Shown here: positions 16,173 through 25,717 of the stretch, in pieces | Layout of the letters: each line of letters starts with the position of its first letter | Numbering within the stretch: the first letter of the stretch is position 1 | Source of the DNA: RBG-16-34-14 sp963798865 | GTDB lineage: Bacteria > Bacteroidota > Ignavibacteria > Ignavibacteriales > Ignavibacteriaceae | Direction of reading: 5' to 3' | Assembly: GCA_963798865.1 (NCBI GenBank) | Contig: CAWCVZ010000005.1 | Location: forward strand, 558,001-622,000 | Length of the DNA: 64,000 bases | Made by a program: the position numbers and the translations under genes | Notes under the pieces: generated by a model | The model's input: the letters and a program-made list of their open reading frames with translations, nothing else | Databases searched by the model: none | What the model was told of the DNA's origin: nothing

Positions 16173-18575
16173 ATGACTTACAGAATAATTTTCTTCCTGC
16201 TTGTTTGCAAGATTGCGTTTTCACAAACGATCACAATAACAGGTACGGTAAAAGACAGTCTCACAAGCGAGCCGATTCAATTTGCAAATGTTTTAGTTCA
16301 ATCTTCAGAAAACGGTACAGCTACAGACACTAACGGAAAATTTAATCTTCATGTAAAGGAAGGAACATATAAATTAATTGTAAGCTATGTCGGCTACGCA
16401 ACAAAATCCATTGACTTAATTATCAAATCTGATACAACGATCTCCATAGCAATAGTAAATAAAAATATTCTTCTTCAGGACGTTGTGATTTATTCAAAAA
16501 GCACATCGGACAACGAAGGTGAAAATGTAAGCGCCGTTACACTTCAGGGCAAACTAATAGAACGGGTAACCAGTGCAATACCCGATGTTCTGCGTTCGGT
16601 ACAAATGCTGCCGGGTGTAACTACAGATAATTCTTTCAGCGCGAAGTTTAATGTACGAGGTGGTAATTATGATGAGAATCTTGTCCTCGTAAATGATACA
16701 CAAGTCTATGAACCTTTTCACATAAAAGAAGCTGATAATGCCAGTATAGGAATTTTTAACAATAATCTTGTTAAAAGTGTTGATTTTATTCCGGGTGGAT
16801 TCAGCGCGAAATACGGTGACAAGTTAAGCTCTGTTCTTAATATTGATTACCGTGAAGGCAACAAAGAAAAATTCTCCGGCGGCGCAACTCTAAGTCTTAC
16901 TGATCTCGATGGATTTGCGGAAGGACCTTTGTCTCCCCAAACATCTTTTATCCTTGGACTCAGAAAAAGCTACCTGAGTTATGCTTTGTCAATACTCGAT
17001 GTGGGAACTGTAGCAAGACCCGACTTCTATGATGTACAGGGTGTAATTACACATCATTTCAATCCTTTTCATAAGATTGAAGTTAAGTTCATACATGCAG
17101 GCGATAAATTTACTGAGGATCCTGGGCTGGATGTTATAGGTCCCTACAGCTACACAAGACTTTTGAACAATATACCATCAACTTTTACCGAAAGGCAAAC
17201 ATATAACGAAAAAGACCACGAAAGGTATTTCAGTTCGTTACTTGATTTAAAAGATAAAATAGTAATCGGTGGTAAAACAATAATTGCTGCTACCTTAACA
17301 ATGTATAACCAGATCGATGATGTCTATGATCATGTACTCAGAGATTTTAACAGAGATGTTAGTTCCAATCACAATTATTTTTATCAATCAAATGAGGATG
17401 ATCTATATCAACAATACCTTGAAATTAATTCCTGGAAAGGAAGCGTTAATTCTGAAGCTCAGATCAGTCCATTTTATGATCTTCAGGCGGGATTAAGTTA
17501 TGAACATCTGAAATACCATTCTGATCTTACTGACAGACAATACATCTTTGAGCAGCATAATTTTTTCTATTATCCTGATGTGACTAAAGCAAAGACTCTT
17601 ATCAATCGTGTTGATCCTTCTATGGCAGATTTTGAAGCCGGGTCATTTAAGCTTTCAGGTTACAATGAAAACTTATTTCAGATAGGCAGCAAAGTAATTT
17701 TTAATGCCGGAATCAGATTTGATTATTTTGATTTCAACAGGGACCTGAGTTTTAGTCCGCGTTTAAGCGCGGCTTATAAGCTCACCGATAACACTGTTGT
17801 AAAAGCATCCTGGGGAGTATTTCATCAGTCTCCTTTATTTACACAACTTAATTATAGCTTTGCAAGTGATACAAACACACAATCACAGGAAGCTTTGCAT
17901 TATATTCTTGGTATAGAAAATACTTTTCCTCTTAAGGAGACCAACTCACTAAAAATCAAAATCGAAGGATACTATAAAGATTACAGCAGCCTGATTTCTT
18001 CAACAAGAAATGCAGATGCGGTAATAACTTATTCCAAAATGAATGATTCAAAAGGTTATGCTGCGGGTTTAGATATTTATACTTTACTAAAGCTTGATAA
18101 TTTTTACGGATGGGTCTCTTACGGGCTGCTTTTTACAAAAGAAAAACTGAACACTGCCGGATCAGAATATCATCCGAGGTATACTGATCAGCGCCATACT
18201 TTATCAATTGTAGCTGATTATGTTCCATGGAAAGACTGGGATTTTGTCCTGAGATTTACTCTCGGCACAGGATATCCTTACACACCTTATTTTGTTCAGC
18301 AGTATCCCAATCCTGACGACGGTTGGTATTATGTAGAGGGACAACCGAATTCTGAATACTTACCTGCATATAAAAGGGTTGATCTGCGGATAGAAAGAAA
18401 AATAAATCTGTTTGGTTTTGAATCTGTAATATTCCTGGATGTACATAATTTGTTTAATTTCAAAAATGTTCAGAGTTACAGGTATACAAGAGATGACGAT
18501 GGGAATCCCAAAACCGAGGAAACCGATTTATTCTCAATACTACCTGTTTTGGGTATCTCTGTAAATTTTAATTAG
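16173..18575 (+). CDS. TonB-dependent outer-membrane receptor
   Basis: An 800-residue outer-membrane receptor. A signal peptide (about 1-17) is followed by a CarboxypepD_reg-like domain (about 20-105; TDTNGKFNLHVKEGTYKLIV), a TonB plug (about 120-225; VLRSVQMLPGVTTDNSFSAKF, RGGNYDENLVLVND) and a beta-barrel to the C-terminus, ending in the aromatic-rich ILPVLGISVNFN. Such receptors import bulky substrates using TonB energy. No SusD partner follows, so it is not a standard SusCD pair and its ligand is unknown. It lies between two serine hydrolase genes and ends ten bases before the second. Confidence 0.88.
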   Translation: MTYRIIFFLLVCKIAFSQTITITGTVKDSLTSEPIQFANVLVQSSENGTATDTNGKFNLHVKEGTYKLIVSYVGYATKSIDLIIKSDTTISIAIVNKNILLQDVVIYSKSTSDNEGENVSAVTLQGKLIERVTSAIPDVLRSVQMLPGVTTDNSFSAKFNVRGGNYDENLVLVNDTQVYEPFHIKEADNASIGIFNNNLVKSVDFIPGGFSAKYGDKLSSVLNIDYREGNKEKFSGGATLSLTDLDGFAEGPLSPQTSFILGLRKSYLSYALSILDVGTVARPDFYDVQGVITHHFNPFHKIEVKFIHAGDKFTEDPGLDVIGPYSYTRLLNNIPSTFTERQTYNEKDHERYFSSLLDLKDKIVIGGKTIIAATLTMYNQIDDVYDHVLRDFNRDVSSNHNYFYQSNEDDLYQQYLEINSWKGSVNSEAQISPFYDLQAGLSYEHLKYHSDLTDRQYIFEQHNFFYYPDVTKAKTLINRVDPSMADFEAGSFKLSGYNENLFQIGSKVIFNAGIRFDYFDFNRDLSFSPRLSAAYKLTDNTVVKASWGVFHQSPLFTQLNYSFASDTNTQSQEALHYILGIENTFPLKETNSLKIKIEGYYKDYSSLISSTRNADAVITYSKMNDSKGYAAGLDIYTLLKLDNFYGWVSYGLLFTKEKLNTAGSEYHPRYTDQRHTLSIVADYVPWKDWDFVLRFTLGTGYPYTPYFVQQYPNPDDGWYYVEGQPNSEYLPAYKRVDLRIERKINLFGFESVIFLDVHNLFNFKNVQSYRYTRDDDGNPKTEETDLFSILPVLGISVNFN

Positions 18576-18585
18576 CTAATTGATT

Positions 18586-19707
18586 ATGTTTTTAAAGAAT
18601 GAATTATTTAGGATCATAAAAAACATTTTATTGTTTTGTGTAACTGTATCTCTTATCTCATGCTATACAAATGATACTGACCAGGTTTTAGTACCTGAGA
18701 CAAATCCTGAATGGCGAACTTCTTCTCCTGAAAACCAACACCTAAACAATGTTATACTTCAAAATTTAATAATTAGGATCAATAACAATGCGTTCGGGAA
18801 TATTAAAAGCTTATTGGTAGCCAGGAATAATTATCTTGTGTTTGAACATTATTTCAACGGAGCGGATAGAAACCAGATGCATTCGCTTTATTCGGTCACA
18901 AAAAGTATTACTTCAATTGTGACCGGAATAGCTATCAAAAAAGAAAACAACATTGATGTTAATAACAAAATAGAAAATTATTTCCCGGAATATCAATCTG
19001 AGTTCGATTCGTTAAAAAGTCTGATTACAATTAAAGATATATTAACAATGACAGCCGGATTTGACTGGAATGAACTTCTCCTTTCCTATTCAGATCCGCA
19101 AAATGATTTTAACAAACTATACTCAAGCAATGACAGGATTGGCTATGTTCTGCATAAAGCAATTACATATACGCCGGGAACCACCTTTATTTACAATACC
19201 GGGCTGCCGTTATTGCAATCATCAATCTTAAAACAAAGCTGTAATATTTCCGTTGCAGATTATACAGTTCTCAACCTGTTCAATCCTCTTGGAATTGTTA
19301 CGTGGAGCTGGGATACAAGTCCCGACAGCATTACAAATACCGGCAACGGTTTAGCGTTGCGCCCGGCGGACCTTGCTTTGATAGGTCAGCTAATGTTGAA
19401 TAACGGAAACTGGAACGGCTATCAGATAATTACACAGGAGTGGATTAACGAATCAACCGGGAAATCTGTTACGATAAATTCAGAATATAATTACGGGTAC
19501 TACTGGTGGAGATTTTCTGATCAGAGTTCTGTGGTTTCAAATTTACCTGTTAATGATTTATACTTTGCCTGGGGATACGGCAACCAGTTTTTATTTATAA
19601 TACCTGTTTATAATATGCTGGTTGTCATCACTGCGGATAATGGTGAAAACAATTTTCCCGTTTTCAATATCCTGAAAGATTTTGTGTTTCAAGCTGTAAT
19701 GAATTGA
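18586..19707 (+). CDS. Lipoprotein serine hydrolase, beta-lactamase fold (NylB-like)
   Basis: A serine hydrolase of the beta-lactamase superfamily, 373 residues from the ATG at 18586. A TTG two codons earlier is also possible, but ATG is preferred. The leader ends in a lipobox-like LISC, so it is probably a lipoprotein. SxxK is Ser103-Val-Thr-Lys106 (LYSVTKSITS). The second motif is YNTG, the form seen in 6-aminohexanoate-dimer hydrolase-like members. The tail has GYYWWRF and the WGYGNQFLFI strand typical of the family. It starts ten bases after the TonB receptor, so the two are probably co-transcribed. Substrate unknown. Confidence 0.8.
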   Translation: MFLKNELFRIIKNILLFCVTVSLISCYTNDTDQVLVPETNPEWRTSSPENQHLNNVILQNLIIRINNNAFGNIKSLLVARNNYLVFEHYFNGADRNQMHSLYSVTKSITSIVTGIAIKKENNIDVNNKIENYFPEYQSEFDSLKSLITIKDILTMTAGFDWNELLLSYSDPQNDFNKLYSSNDRIGYVLHKAITYTPGTTFIYNTGLPLLQSSILKQSCNISVADYTVLNLFNPLGIVTWSWDTSPDSITNTGNGLALRPADLALIGQLMLNNGNWNGYQIITQEWINESTGKSVTINSEYNYGYYWWRFSDQSSVVSNLPVNDLYFAWGYGNQFLFIIPVYNMLVVITADNGENNFPVFNILKDFVFQAVMN

Positions 19708-19758
19708 TTATTAATTCAGCTTAACCAGTCAGGTAATAGATAATCAATTTTAGTTTTT
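19703..19758 (+). terminator. Possible terminator after the NylB-like hydrolase gene
   Basis: ATTGATTA (19703-19710) pairs with TAATCAAT (19741-19748), followed by TTTAGTTTTTG. The stem is AT-rich with a long loop and overlaps the stop codon, so it is a weak call. Confidence 0.3.
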
Positions 19759-19990
19759 GAATGAAAATTCATAAAAATTAAAATAATATTTGAAAAAGAG
19801 CCTTTGATAAAATGGTCTAAAATAATAAAGTAAATAAATCATCCTGTTGTCAGAACTGATTTGATAGCACACAAAGTAGAAAAATAAAATAACTTTGCTA
19901 CTTTCAAAGAAACTCAGAGCAACGATTTAATTAATGTCAGCAGTGCTGATAGTCATAGAACAATTACTTTAAATCAAATAATAGGAAAAA

Positions 19991-20245
19991 ATGAAAAGCA
20001 TTAAAATATTTTTAAGTTTTTTCATCTTGCTTTTCTTGTCAAATACCGAAATCAAAGCCCAAGTAAAAGAAAAAACAGATGGAAATATTACAGCTAAAAT
20101 TTCCGTCGTCAAGAAATATTTAAATTGGGCCGAGGTATTCGGTTTTTCAGGTACAGTATTGATTAAGCAGAATAACAAAGTTCTACTTAATAGTTGTTAT
20201 GGTTATGCAAATCAGGAGAAAAAATTAAAGAATAGATTATTATAA
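19991..20245 (+). pseudogene. Truncated serine hydrolase (N-terminal fragment)
   Basis: An 84-residue frame with a signal peptide (about 1-23) and a strand pair FSGTVLIKQNNKVLLNSCYG that matches the N-terminus of beta-lactamase-fold serine hydrolases. Compare FSGSVLLAKNGKDFFSKYSG in the gene at 14420. The frame ends where the SxxK motif should follow, and no continuation was found downstream in other frames. It is most likely a gene remnant, the third serine hydrolase within 6 kb. It cannot be catalytically active as it stands. Confidence 0.6.
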
Positions 20246-20271
20246 AGTTTAGCCTTAATATCTTTAAATGA

Positions 20272-20817
20272 ATGTTTTCCAGCATAAATTTTATGAATTC
20301 GAAGCAACAAATTTTTTTTATTTTGGTTTTTGTCCTGGCTGGTATAATATGGTTATATTTAGTGAGATTGTTTATAAATTCTTTTATGCCACCCTTTCAG
20401 GATCCGATTGGATCATTTGATGATTTTAAATTTCAACACTTTATATACGGACTTTCTGTTTTCTTACCTCTTAGCATAGTCATATTGAGACTGAAGTCTA
20501 AGATATTAAGAAGAGATTATAAAAATAAATTTATTGTTGATTTCTTATATAGCTTTTGGGGATTTTTCTTTGTTTGTTATTTTACATTTTGTGCCATTCC
20601 ACTTTTATCTTTTCAAAGTCAAGGATTTCGCGTCTTTTTTGATATGATCATTACAACTTTAGGTTTGCCTGTTTACGTTCTATTTATCTTTGCAAGTAGC
20701 CCTAGTAGTGCAATAGAATTAGTTTTGAAAACTTTGATTTTTGCTTTTGTGTTTGGTGTAATTTCTGTTCTCATCTCTAATTTTGCTAAATTTAAGCACA
20801 CTAATTTTCCTAATTAA
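20272..20817 (+). CDS. Unknown multi-pass membrane protein
   Basis: A 181-residue protein with four to five hydrophobic segments (for example IFFILVFVLAGIIWLYLV, FIYGLSVFLPLSIVIL and LIFAFVFGVISVLI) joined by short polar loops with a basic stretch KSKILRRDYKNK. No family was recognised. An alternative start is the ATG at 20293. It follows the truncated hydrolase by 26 bases. Codon choice is AT-rich like the flanks. Confidence 0.55.
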   Translation: MFSSINFMNSKQQIFFILVFVLAGIIWLYLVRLFINSFMPPFQDPIGSFDDFKFQHFIYGLSVFLPLSIVILRLKSKILRRDYKNKFIVDFLYSFWGFFFVCYFTFCAIPLLSFQSQGFRVFFDMIITTLGLPVYVLFIFASSPSSAIELVLKTLIFAFVFGVISVLISNFAKFKHTNFPN

Positions 20818-21113
20818 AAACTTTCCACAGCATCTGGGACTTTTCGGACGCTTGATTGCTTATCTGCAAAGCAACGGTAGATTAAATGTTATTACAGAAC
20901 CATGCACTAAAAATGCTTAACAACCAAATTCCGAATATTTACGTTCTTAAATATCCTGAAAAATTATATATATTTCCTGCTGTTGAAGATTAGCAGATTT
21001 GACTAGATTTTCATCAAGCTATTGATTTTTTAAACTTGGTTGAACTCATAGCAGTTTATACGCAAAGTAAAATTCAAGATGCCGAGATAACAAGCGAAAT
21101 AAACTGCATTGAG
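20818..21113. other. 296-bp spacer between convergent genes
   Basis: No gene was seen. An imperfect 14-bp inverted repeat (CTCATAGCAGTTTA at 21046-21059 against TAAACTGCATTGAG at 21100-21113; 12 of 14 positions pair) ends near the stop of the minus-strand gene. It has no T-run and no known role. Confidence 0.3.
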
Positions 21114-21773
21114 CTAACTTTTTTTATCAACCGAATTAATAAAATTATTTATCGAAGATTTATTACTGAAGAAGACCAGGGCTATTGAAATTATTCCCAT
21201 CGTTATCATAATTGTAGTGAATCCTATTATTACAATTTCAGCTGCTATATCAATCTCTACTAATGCCATAGAAGCAAAGAAGAATACAGCCACAAACTTT
21301 ACAAACCTTGCAATTATTGAGTAGTGTTGAATTCCTTCTTTTAACAAAGCATTATAAACTGCATTGGAAACCCGTCCTGCGATAACCCACCCTATTGCTA
21401 AAATAAAAATTGCAACAATAAGCTTTGGTATAAATATTACTCCATGCTGAATTAAAGTTGAAAGCACTGTCAGCTTCATTGCATCTAGTGCAGAGTTCAG
21501 AAAAATCAGGAAGACAATAAAGAAAACAAAGTTGCCTATAAAATTAAAAACAGCGTAACGAATATCGGCTTTTGAAAGTGCCCTTCTCCACTGCAGCCTT
21601 ACAAATAATTTTTCAAATCTTAGAACAACAAGCAGTTGGATAACTATACGTTTTGCAATCCAGCCAACCAACCAGCCGATTAATAGTAATATTAATCCAC
21701 CTAAAAGGCTTGGTAAATAGTTAATGATTTGTTTTCCAAAATCAAGAAAAGGGCTTTCAATATTATTTTCCAT
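21114..21773 (-). CDS. MscS-like conserved TM-helix membrane protein
   Basis: A 219-residue inner-membrane protein carrying the conserved TM-helix repeat (PF05552 type). Its start, INYLPSLLGGLILLLIGWLV, is followed by a second copy near IFIPKLIVAIFILAIGWVIAG. Proteins of this type are related to small mechanosensitive channels (CmpX-like) but lack the MscS beta domain, as here. There are about five membrane helices. Its ATG overlaps the end of the upstream permease gene by 11 bases, so the two are translated together. A role in membrane tension or osmotic response is inferred from family only. Confidence 0.72.
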   Translation of the reverse strand: MENNIESPFLDFGKQIINYLPSLLGGLILLLIGWLVGWIAKRIVIQLLVVLRFEKLFVRLQWRRALSKADIRYAVFNFIGNFVFFIVFLIFLNSALDAMKLTVLSTLIQHGVIFIPKLIVAIFILAIGWVIAGRVSNAVYNALLKEGIQHYSIIARFVKFVAVFFFASMALVEIDIAAEIVIIGFTTIMITMGIISIALVFFSNKSSINNFINSVDKKS

Positions 21774-24039
21774 TTTTAACTCCTGTTTCCTTAGGTGATT
21801 TTAGCAAAGTTTTCCATAGAGGTTCTCTCTCCTCATATTCTTTAACCCATAATACAGGGCAGACAGATTGTTCAGTAATTTCCTGGGCTAATGATCTTCC
21901 AAGCAATAGTTCAAGGAAATCCCCAGTCTTTCCGCCCATCAACATAAGGTCGGCATTTGCAGATTCATCAACAATGCCCTTTAAGATATCAGTATCTTTT
22001 AAAATTTTTATTTCAGCTGGGACCGAATATTCTTTTATTATTTCCTCTACTTTTACTTCTCTCCTTCTGCGTTCAGACATTGGTGTTTCGGGGTCGTAAA
22101 CCAGCAGGATTTTTATTCGTGCATTAAAATATGCTCTAAGTGGCGGAGCTATTTCAGTGGCAAGCATAGCGTGTATATCAATTGTAAAGGGAATTAGAAT
22201 TGTTTTTATATCTTCACGTTTAAAATTTCCATGCAGTACGGCAACTTCTCCCGGGAATTTCTGAATTACACTATCTATAATTGATGAGAAAAACCTTTCT
22301 AAGAAATCAGGATTTTTTTCGCGCCCGACAATTATAAAATTACATTCTTCTTCTTCTGCTGTGTTTACAATTCCCTGGGAAATTCTGTGGGAAACATTTA
22401 AAATAGATCTTGCCGGAACGCCGGCTTCTGATGCTATTTCATTTGCGCTGTCGAAAAGCGGCTTTGCCCAGGTGCTGTCACTTAATTCTGTTACAAGCGG
22501 GCTTCCTTCCCGAACTTCGTTAACGTGTAAAAACAAAATCTCCGCACTGGTTTTTTTTGCAATTGCATTTGCTATATGTGTAAGGCTGGAGACGCTTTTT
22601 AAATTGGCAAGTGGCACCAGGACCTTGTATTCTTTTCTTTCAAGCCTTTCTAATGATTTAACTTTTCGTACATGTTCAATTTCCCTGTGTGATGCATAAA
22701 ACCTGTAAGCAATTAATCCAACACTAACCCAAATAGCCGTCACTATCCATGCAGTAGGGCTGTAATTAAACATATACACTGCGAGGAATAATAACATAAA
22801 AATTCCGGCAATAGATAAATAAGGAAACAGGGGGGTAATAAATCCGCGATCTAAATCAGGTCTCTTCTTCCTTAAACGAATAAGTGTAATGTTGACCTGA
22901 AGAAATAATAAAAGGAACATTATATCTGCCGCACTCGCAACATCTTCAATCGGCAGAGAGATTGCCATAATCACAACTATGAATAACGAAATAACTATTG
23001 AAAGGTGCGGAGTAAAATTCTTTTTATGAACTTTACTAAAAAATGTAGGAAAATTTCTGTCTCTGCCCATTGCAAAAGCTACACGCGAGGAAGAAAAAAT
23101 TGTTGCATTAAGAGCAGACATAGTGGAGATAATACCTCCAACAAGAAGCATAATTCCACCGCCGACAAAAAATGTTTTTGCAACATCAACAAGTGCGGTT
23201 TCTTTATGTGACGCTAAATAATCCCATGGTGTTATGCCGCCTTCAGGTTTTACTGCACCCAAAGAAGTAACAGCAATCAGAAGATAAATCGGGACTACAA
23301 TAATTAAAGAAAGGAAAACAGCTTTTGGAATATTCTTCTTTGGATTTTTAATTTCTTCAGAGCATTGTGATATAACTTCGAATCCCTGGAATGCAATAAA
23401 AGTTAAACCCATTGCTTTGAAAACTCCTCCCCAGCCATGCGGGAAAAAAGGAGTGAAAGCATCTTTCCAATCCGGGCGGTGAAAAATTAAATTTAAACCA
23501 AAACCTATAAAGATCATAAGAATAATAATTTTGGCAATGGTTACAATGTTTCCCACTTTACCCGTTTCCGAAGCGCCGCGGAAATTTATATAGGCAAAAC
23601 CAATTGCAGTTACTGCACCAAGAATTTTTTGTGGTGATAGAAACCCCCAATGCGGCATTACAATACTGAATTCATGTAGAACCAATTCAAAATAGGCTCC
23701 AAATCCAAGAGCATAAAGACTACATGCAACAGCATGAGCAAACCAGCTCATCCAGCCGGAAATAAATCCATTCCATTTTGGAAGACCTTCCTTCACCCAT
23801 AAATATCCGCCGCCGGCATCATGAAAACAAGAACCAAGCTCCGCATAGGAAAAAGCTGTAAGGAGAGCAACAACACCGTTTAATGAGAAGGTTATTATCA
23901 ATGCAGGACCAGCGACACCAGCAGCAATACCTGTAAGAACAAAAATTCCCGCGCCAATCATTGCTCCAACTCCAATGAGAGTAGCATCCATTAAACCCAT
24001 TTCCCTGCTAAGATGAACCTCTGTATCAAATTTTTTCAT
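21763..24039 (-). CDS. APC-family amino-acid permease with two C-terminal universal stress domains
   Basis: A 758-residue inner-membrane protein. Residues 10-435 form an APC-superfamily amino-acid permease of the cationic amino-acid transporter type (GVGAMIGAGIFVLTGIAAG at the first helix; about twelve helices). Residues 455-595 and 600-735 are two tandem UspA-like domains, the first with FIIVGREKNPDFLERFFSS, the second with LMLMGGKTGDFLELLLGRS. The USP modules are cytoplasmic and may bind ATP to regulate transport. This is the second transporter-USP fusion in the window after mntH. Amino-acid specificity is not readable. Confidence 0.87.
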   Translation of the reverse strand: MKKFDTEVHLSREMGLMDATLIGVGAMIGAGIFVLTGIAAGVAGPALIITFSLNGVVALLTAFSYAELGSCFHDAGGGYLWVKEGLPKWNGFISGWMSWFAHAVACSLYALGFGAYFELVLHEFSIVMPHWGFLSPQKILGAVTAIGFAYINFRGASETGKVGNIVTIAKIIILMIFIGFGLNLIFHRPDWKDAFTPFFPHGWGGVFKAMGLTFIAFQGFEVISQCSEEIKNPKKNIPKAVFLSLIIVVPIYLLIAVTSLGAVKPEGGITPWDYLASHKETALVDVAKTFFVGGGIMLLVGGIISTMSALNATIFSSSRVAFAMGRDRNFPTFFSKVHKKNFTPHLSIVISLFIVVIMAISLPIEDVASAADIMFLLLFLQVNITLIRLRKKRPDLDRGFITPLFPYLSIAGIFMLLFLAVYMFNYSPTAWIVTAIWVSVGLIAYRFYASHREIEHVRKVKSLERLERKEYKVLVPLANLKSVSSLTHIANAIAKKTSAEILFLHVNEVREGSPLVTELSDSTWAKPLFDSANEIASEAGVPARSILNVSHRISQGIVNTAEEEECNFIIVGREKNPDFLERFFSSIIDSVIQKFPGEVAVLHGNFKREDIKTILIPFTIDIHAMLATEIAPPLRAYFNARIKILLVYDPETPMSERRRREVKVEEIIKEYSVPAEIKILKDTDILKGIVDESANADLMLMGGKTGDFLELLLGRSLAQEITEQSVCPVLWVKEYEEREPLWKTLLKSPKETGVKNGK

Positions 24040-24159
24040 TTACTTGTTCCGGGTTAATTTAATTTTGGGTAAGAAATTTCTTTTATGGTCTTCATCCTGT
24101 TAAATGTGATTTTTAATTTATATAAAACTTATAGAAAAATTCATCTTGCATCAAATGCT

Positions 24160-24189
24160 AAAAAAAGAAAGCCGGAATTTGTCCGGCTT
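24160..24189 (-). terminator. Rho-independent terminator of the DUF2911 gene
   Basis: AAGCCGGA (24169-24176) and TCCGGCTT (24182-24189) form an 8-bp stem with loop ATTTG. Read on the minus strand the stem is followed by a T-rich run (TTTCTTTTTTTAG). It lies 35 bases past the stop of the DUF2911 gene. Confidence 0.8.
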
Positions 24190-24223
24190 ATAAAATTATT
24201 CGTTCCTTAACTAGGAATTAAGT

Positions 24224-25054
24224 TTACTTTTTCCATTCAGCTAACATCTTCTTCATATTATCAAAATCAAATGGCGGATCTTTCATTTTGGACCCCAAAT
24301 CTATCGCCTTTTCCATTACTGCAACGGCTTCCTTTTTCTTATCCATCTTTGCAAGATATTGAGCTTTAATCCTCTGGTTCCAGTAGTTTTCATTAATTAA
24401 TTCCGAAGCAAGCACCCATTTATATCCTTCTTCCATATTAATATTATTCTGAAGGCAATAAGCTGCTGCATTATTCAATTCACTCCAGTTAAAATTATTT
24501 CTTGCGCTCTGCAATACAAGATCCTGAGTATTTACCTCAACATTAAAAGAAACTTTCAGCTTTTCCCATATAAGATTTACTTTTGCCGAATTCTCCGTCA
24601 TATCAGTAATTGTAAACATCATTCGTTCAGTAAAAGGATTGTCCTCAGGATTAACTTTTATTCTAAGAGCATCTTTCTTCTCATCATAGTTCACAGGGTC
24701 ATCAACTTTTGTATCCTTGCTGAAAATAATTTCCCATTCAGATGTATTTGGTATTATGTGGATACCATATGTTCCTGCATCTAAATTATTTCCGTTCACT
24801 TTAACCGGGGTGCTGAAGGTTATACTTGTAACTTCGTTTGCACCTGTTCTCCAGACTTGTCCGTAGGGAACAAGTTCTCCCCAGATCTTTCTGTTATTAA
24901 CTTTTGGAGAACTGTAATCCACTGTTATTGTTGTAATACCAACATATTGAGAAACAGTTGCATCAGGGCTTGGGCGAGGAGTTCTGAAATCCTGTGCAAT
25001 TGTGAACGAATAAAAAGTAAAAATGGCAATAGTTATAAAGAAATATTTACGCAT
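24224..25054 (-). CDS. Secreted DUF2911 protein
   Basis: A 276-residue exported protein. A signal peptide (about 1-20, ending TIAQ) is followed by a DUF2911 domain (about 25-165) with its usual signatures PRPSPDATVSQYVG, ITVDYSSPKVNNRKIWG, WRTGANEVTSITFS and LDAGTYGIHIIP. The C-terminal 100 residues are helical and TPR-like (AAYCLQNNINMEEGYKWV, KKEAVAVMEKAIDLG). The family is widespread in Bacteroidota and relatives and has no known activity. It is a single gene between a divergent neighbour and its own terminator. Confidence 0.85.
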   Translation of the reverse strand: MRKYFFITIAIFTFYSFTIAQDFRTPRPSPDATVSQYVGITTITVDYSSPKVNNRKIWGELVPYGQVWRTGANEVTSITFSTPVKVNGNNLDAGTYGIHIIPNTSEWEIIFSKDTKVDDPVNYDEKKDALRIKVNPEDNPFTERMMFTITDMTENSAKVNLIWEKLKVSFNVEVNTQDLVLQSARNNFNWSELNNAAAYCLQNNINMEEGYKWVLASELINENYWNQRIKAQYLAKMDKKKEAVAVMEKAIDLGSKMKDPPFDFDNMKKMLAEWKK

Positions 25055-25154
25055 AACCCACCTTTCAGTTGTTTGTAAGCGATGTTAGTTTTTTATTGAA
25101 TGGCTTAAAAGTTGTTTTCAAGTTACCTAATGTTAATTAATAATTCAATTTAAA

Positions 25155-25685
25155 ATGATAAAAAATAATCCTTTGGAAATTGATAGAGCTGTCTCTTACA
25201 GTAAGTCCGATGAAATTAAAAGGTGGATTCCTTCAGTAGTTATTCTTCCCCTAATGATATGGCTTGTGCTGAACCGGGGAAATTATACATGGATAGATAA
25301 TGCTGATCTCGTAATTCACGAAGCGGGGCACTTCTTCTTTATGTTCTTCGGAAAATTTATTTATACTGCAGGCGGTTCTTTAATGCAGATTATTCTTCCA
25401 TCACTAATAGCCTGGTATTTTTTTAGAAATGAATACAGAACCGGCACACAATTTTCGCTTTTATGGCTTGGACAAAATTTAATTAATATTAGTGTTTATG
25501 CTGCTGATGCTCAGGCACAACGTCTTCCCCTGCTGGGCGGAAATAAAGTTTATCACGACTGGCATTATCTTCTGGGCCAATTAAATATTCTTAGCCTTGA
25601 TGCCGAAGTCGGTTATTTAATTTTTGGTGCCGCAATAATAATCTTTATTGTTACCCTCTTAATGCCACTCTTTATTCACAACTAA
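25155..25685 (+). CDS. Membrane protein with HEAGH motif, possible M50-like protease
   Basis: A 176-residue membrane protein with about four helices. Residues 55-59 are HEAGH, a match to the HExxH zinc-protease motif, placed at the start of a hydrophobic helix (FFFMFFGKFIYTAGG), as in site-2 (M50) proteases. A second conserved-looking region, HDWHYLLGQL, lies near residues 135-145. The usual M50 second motif (NPDG/LDG) was not clearly seen, so it may be an inactive or distant relative. It is divergent from the DUF2911 gene and 32 bases before the MORN/TonB gene. Confidence 0.5.
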   Translation: MIKNNPLEIDRAVSYSKSDEIKRWIPSVVILPLMIWLVLNRGNYTWIDNADLVIHEAGHFFFMFFGKFIYTAGGSLMQIILPSLIAWYFFRNEYRTGTQFSLLWLGQNLINISVYAADAQAQRLPLLGGNKVYHDWHYLLGQLNILSLDAEVGYLIFGAAIIIFIVTLLMPLFIHN

Positions 25686-25717
25686 TTACTAATTTAGCTG
25701 CTGAAAATTTTTTTGGA

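Noticed and set aside
16173..19707. SusCD-type polysaccharide utilisation locus
   Set aside because: No SusD homologue or glycoside hydrolase is next to the receptor.
21046..21113. Inverted repeat as a terminator of the MscS-like gene
   Set aside because: The loop is 40 bases, pairing is imperfect and no T-run follows on either strand.
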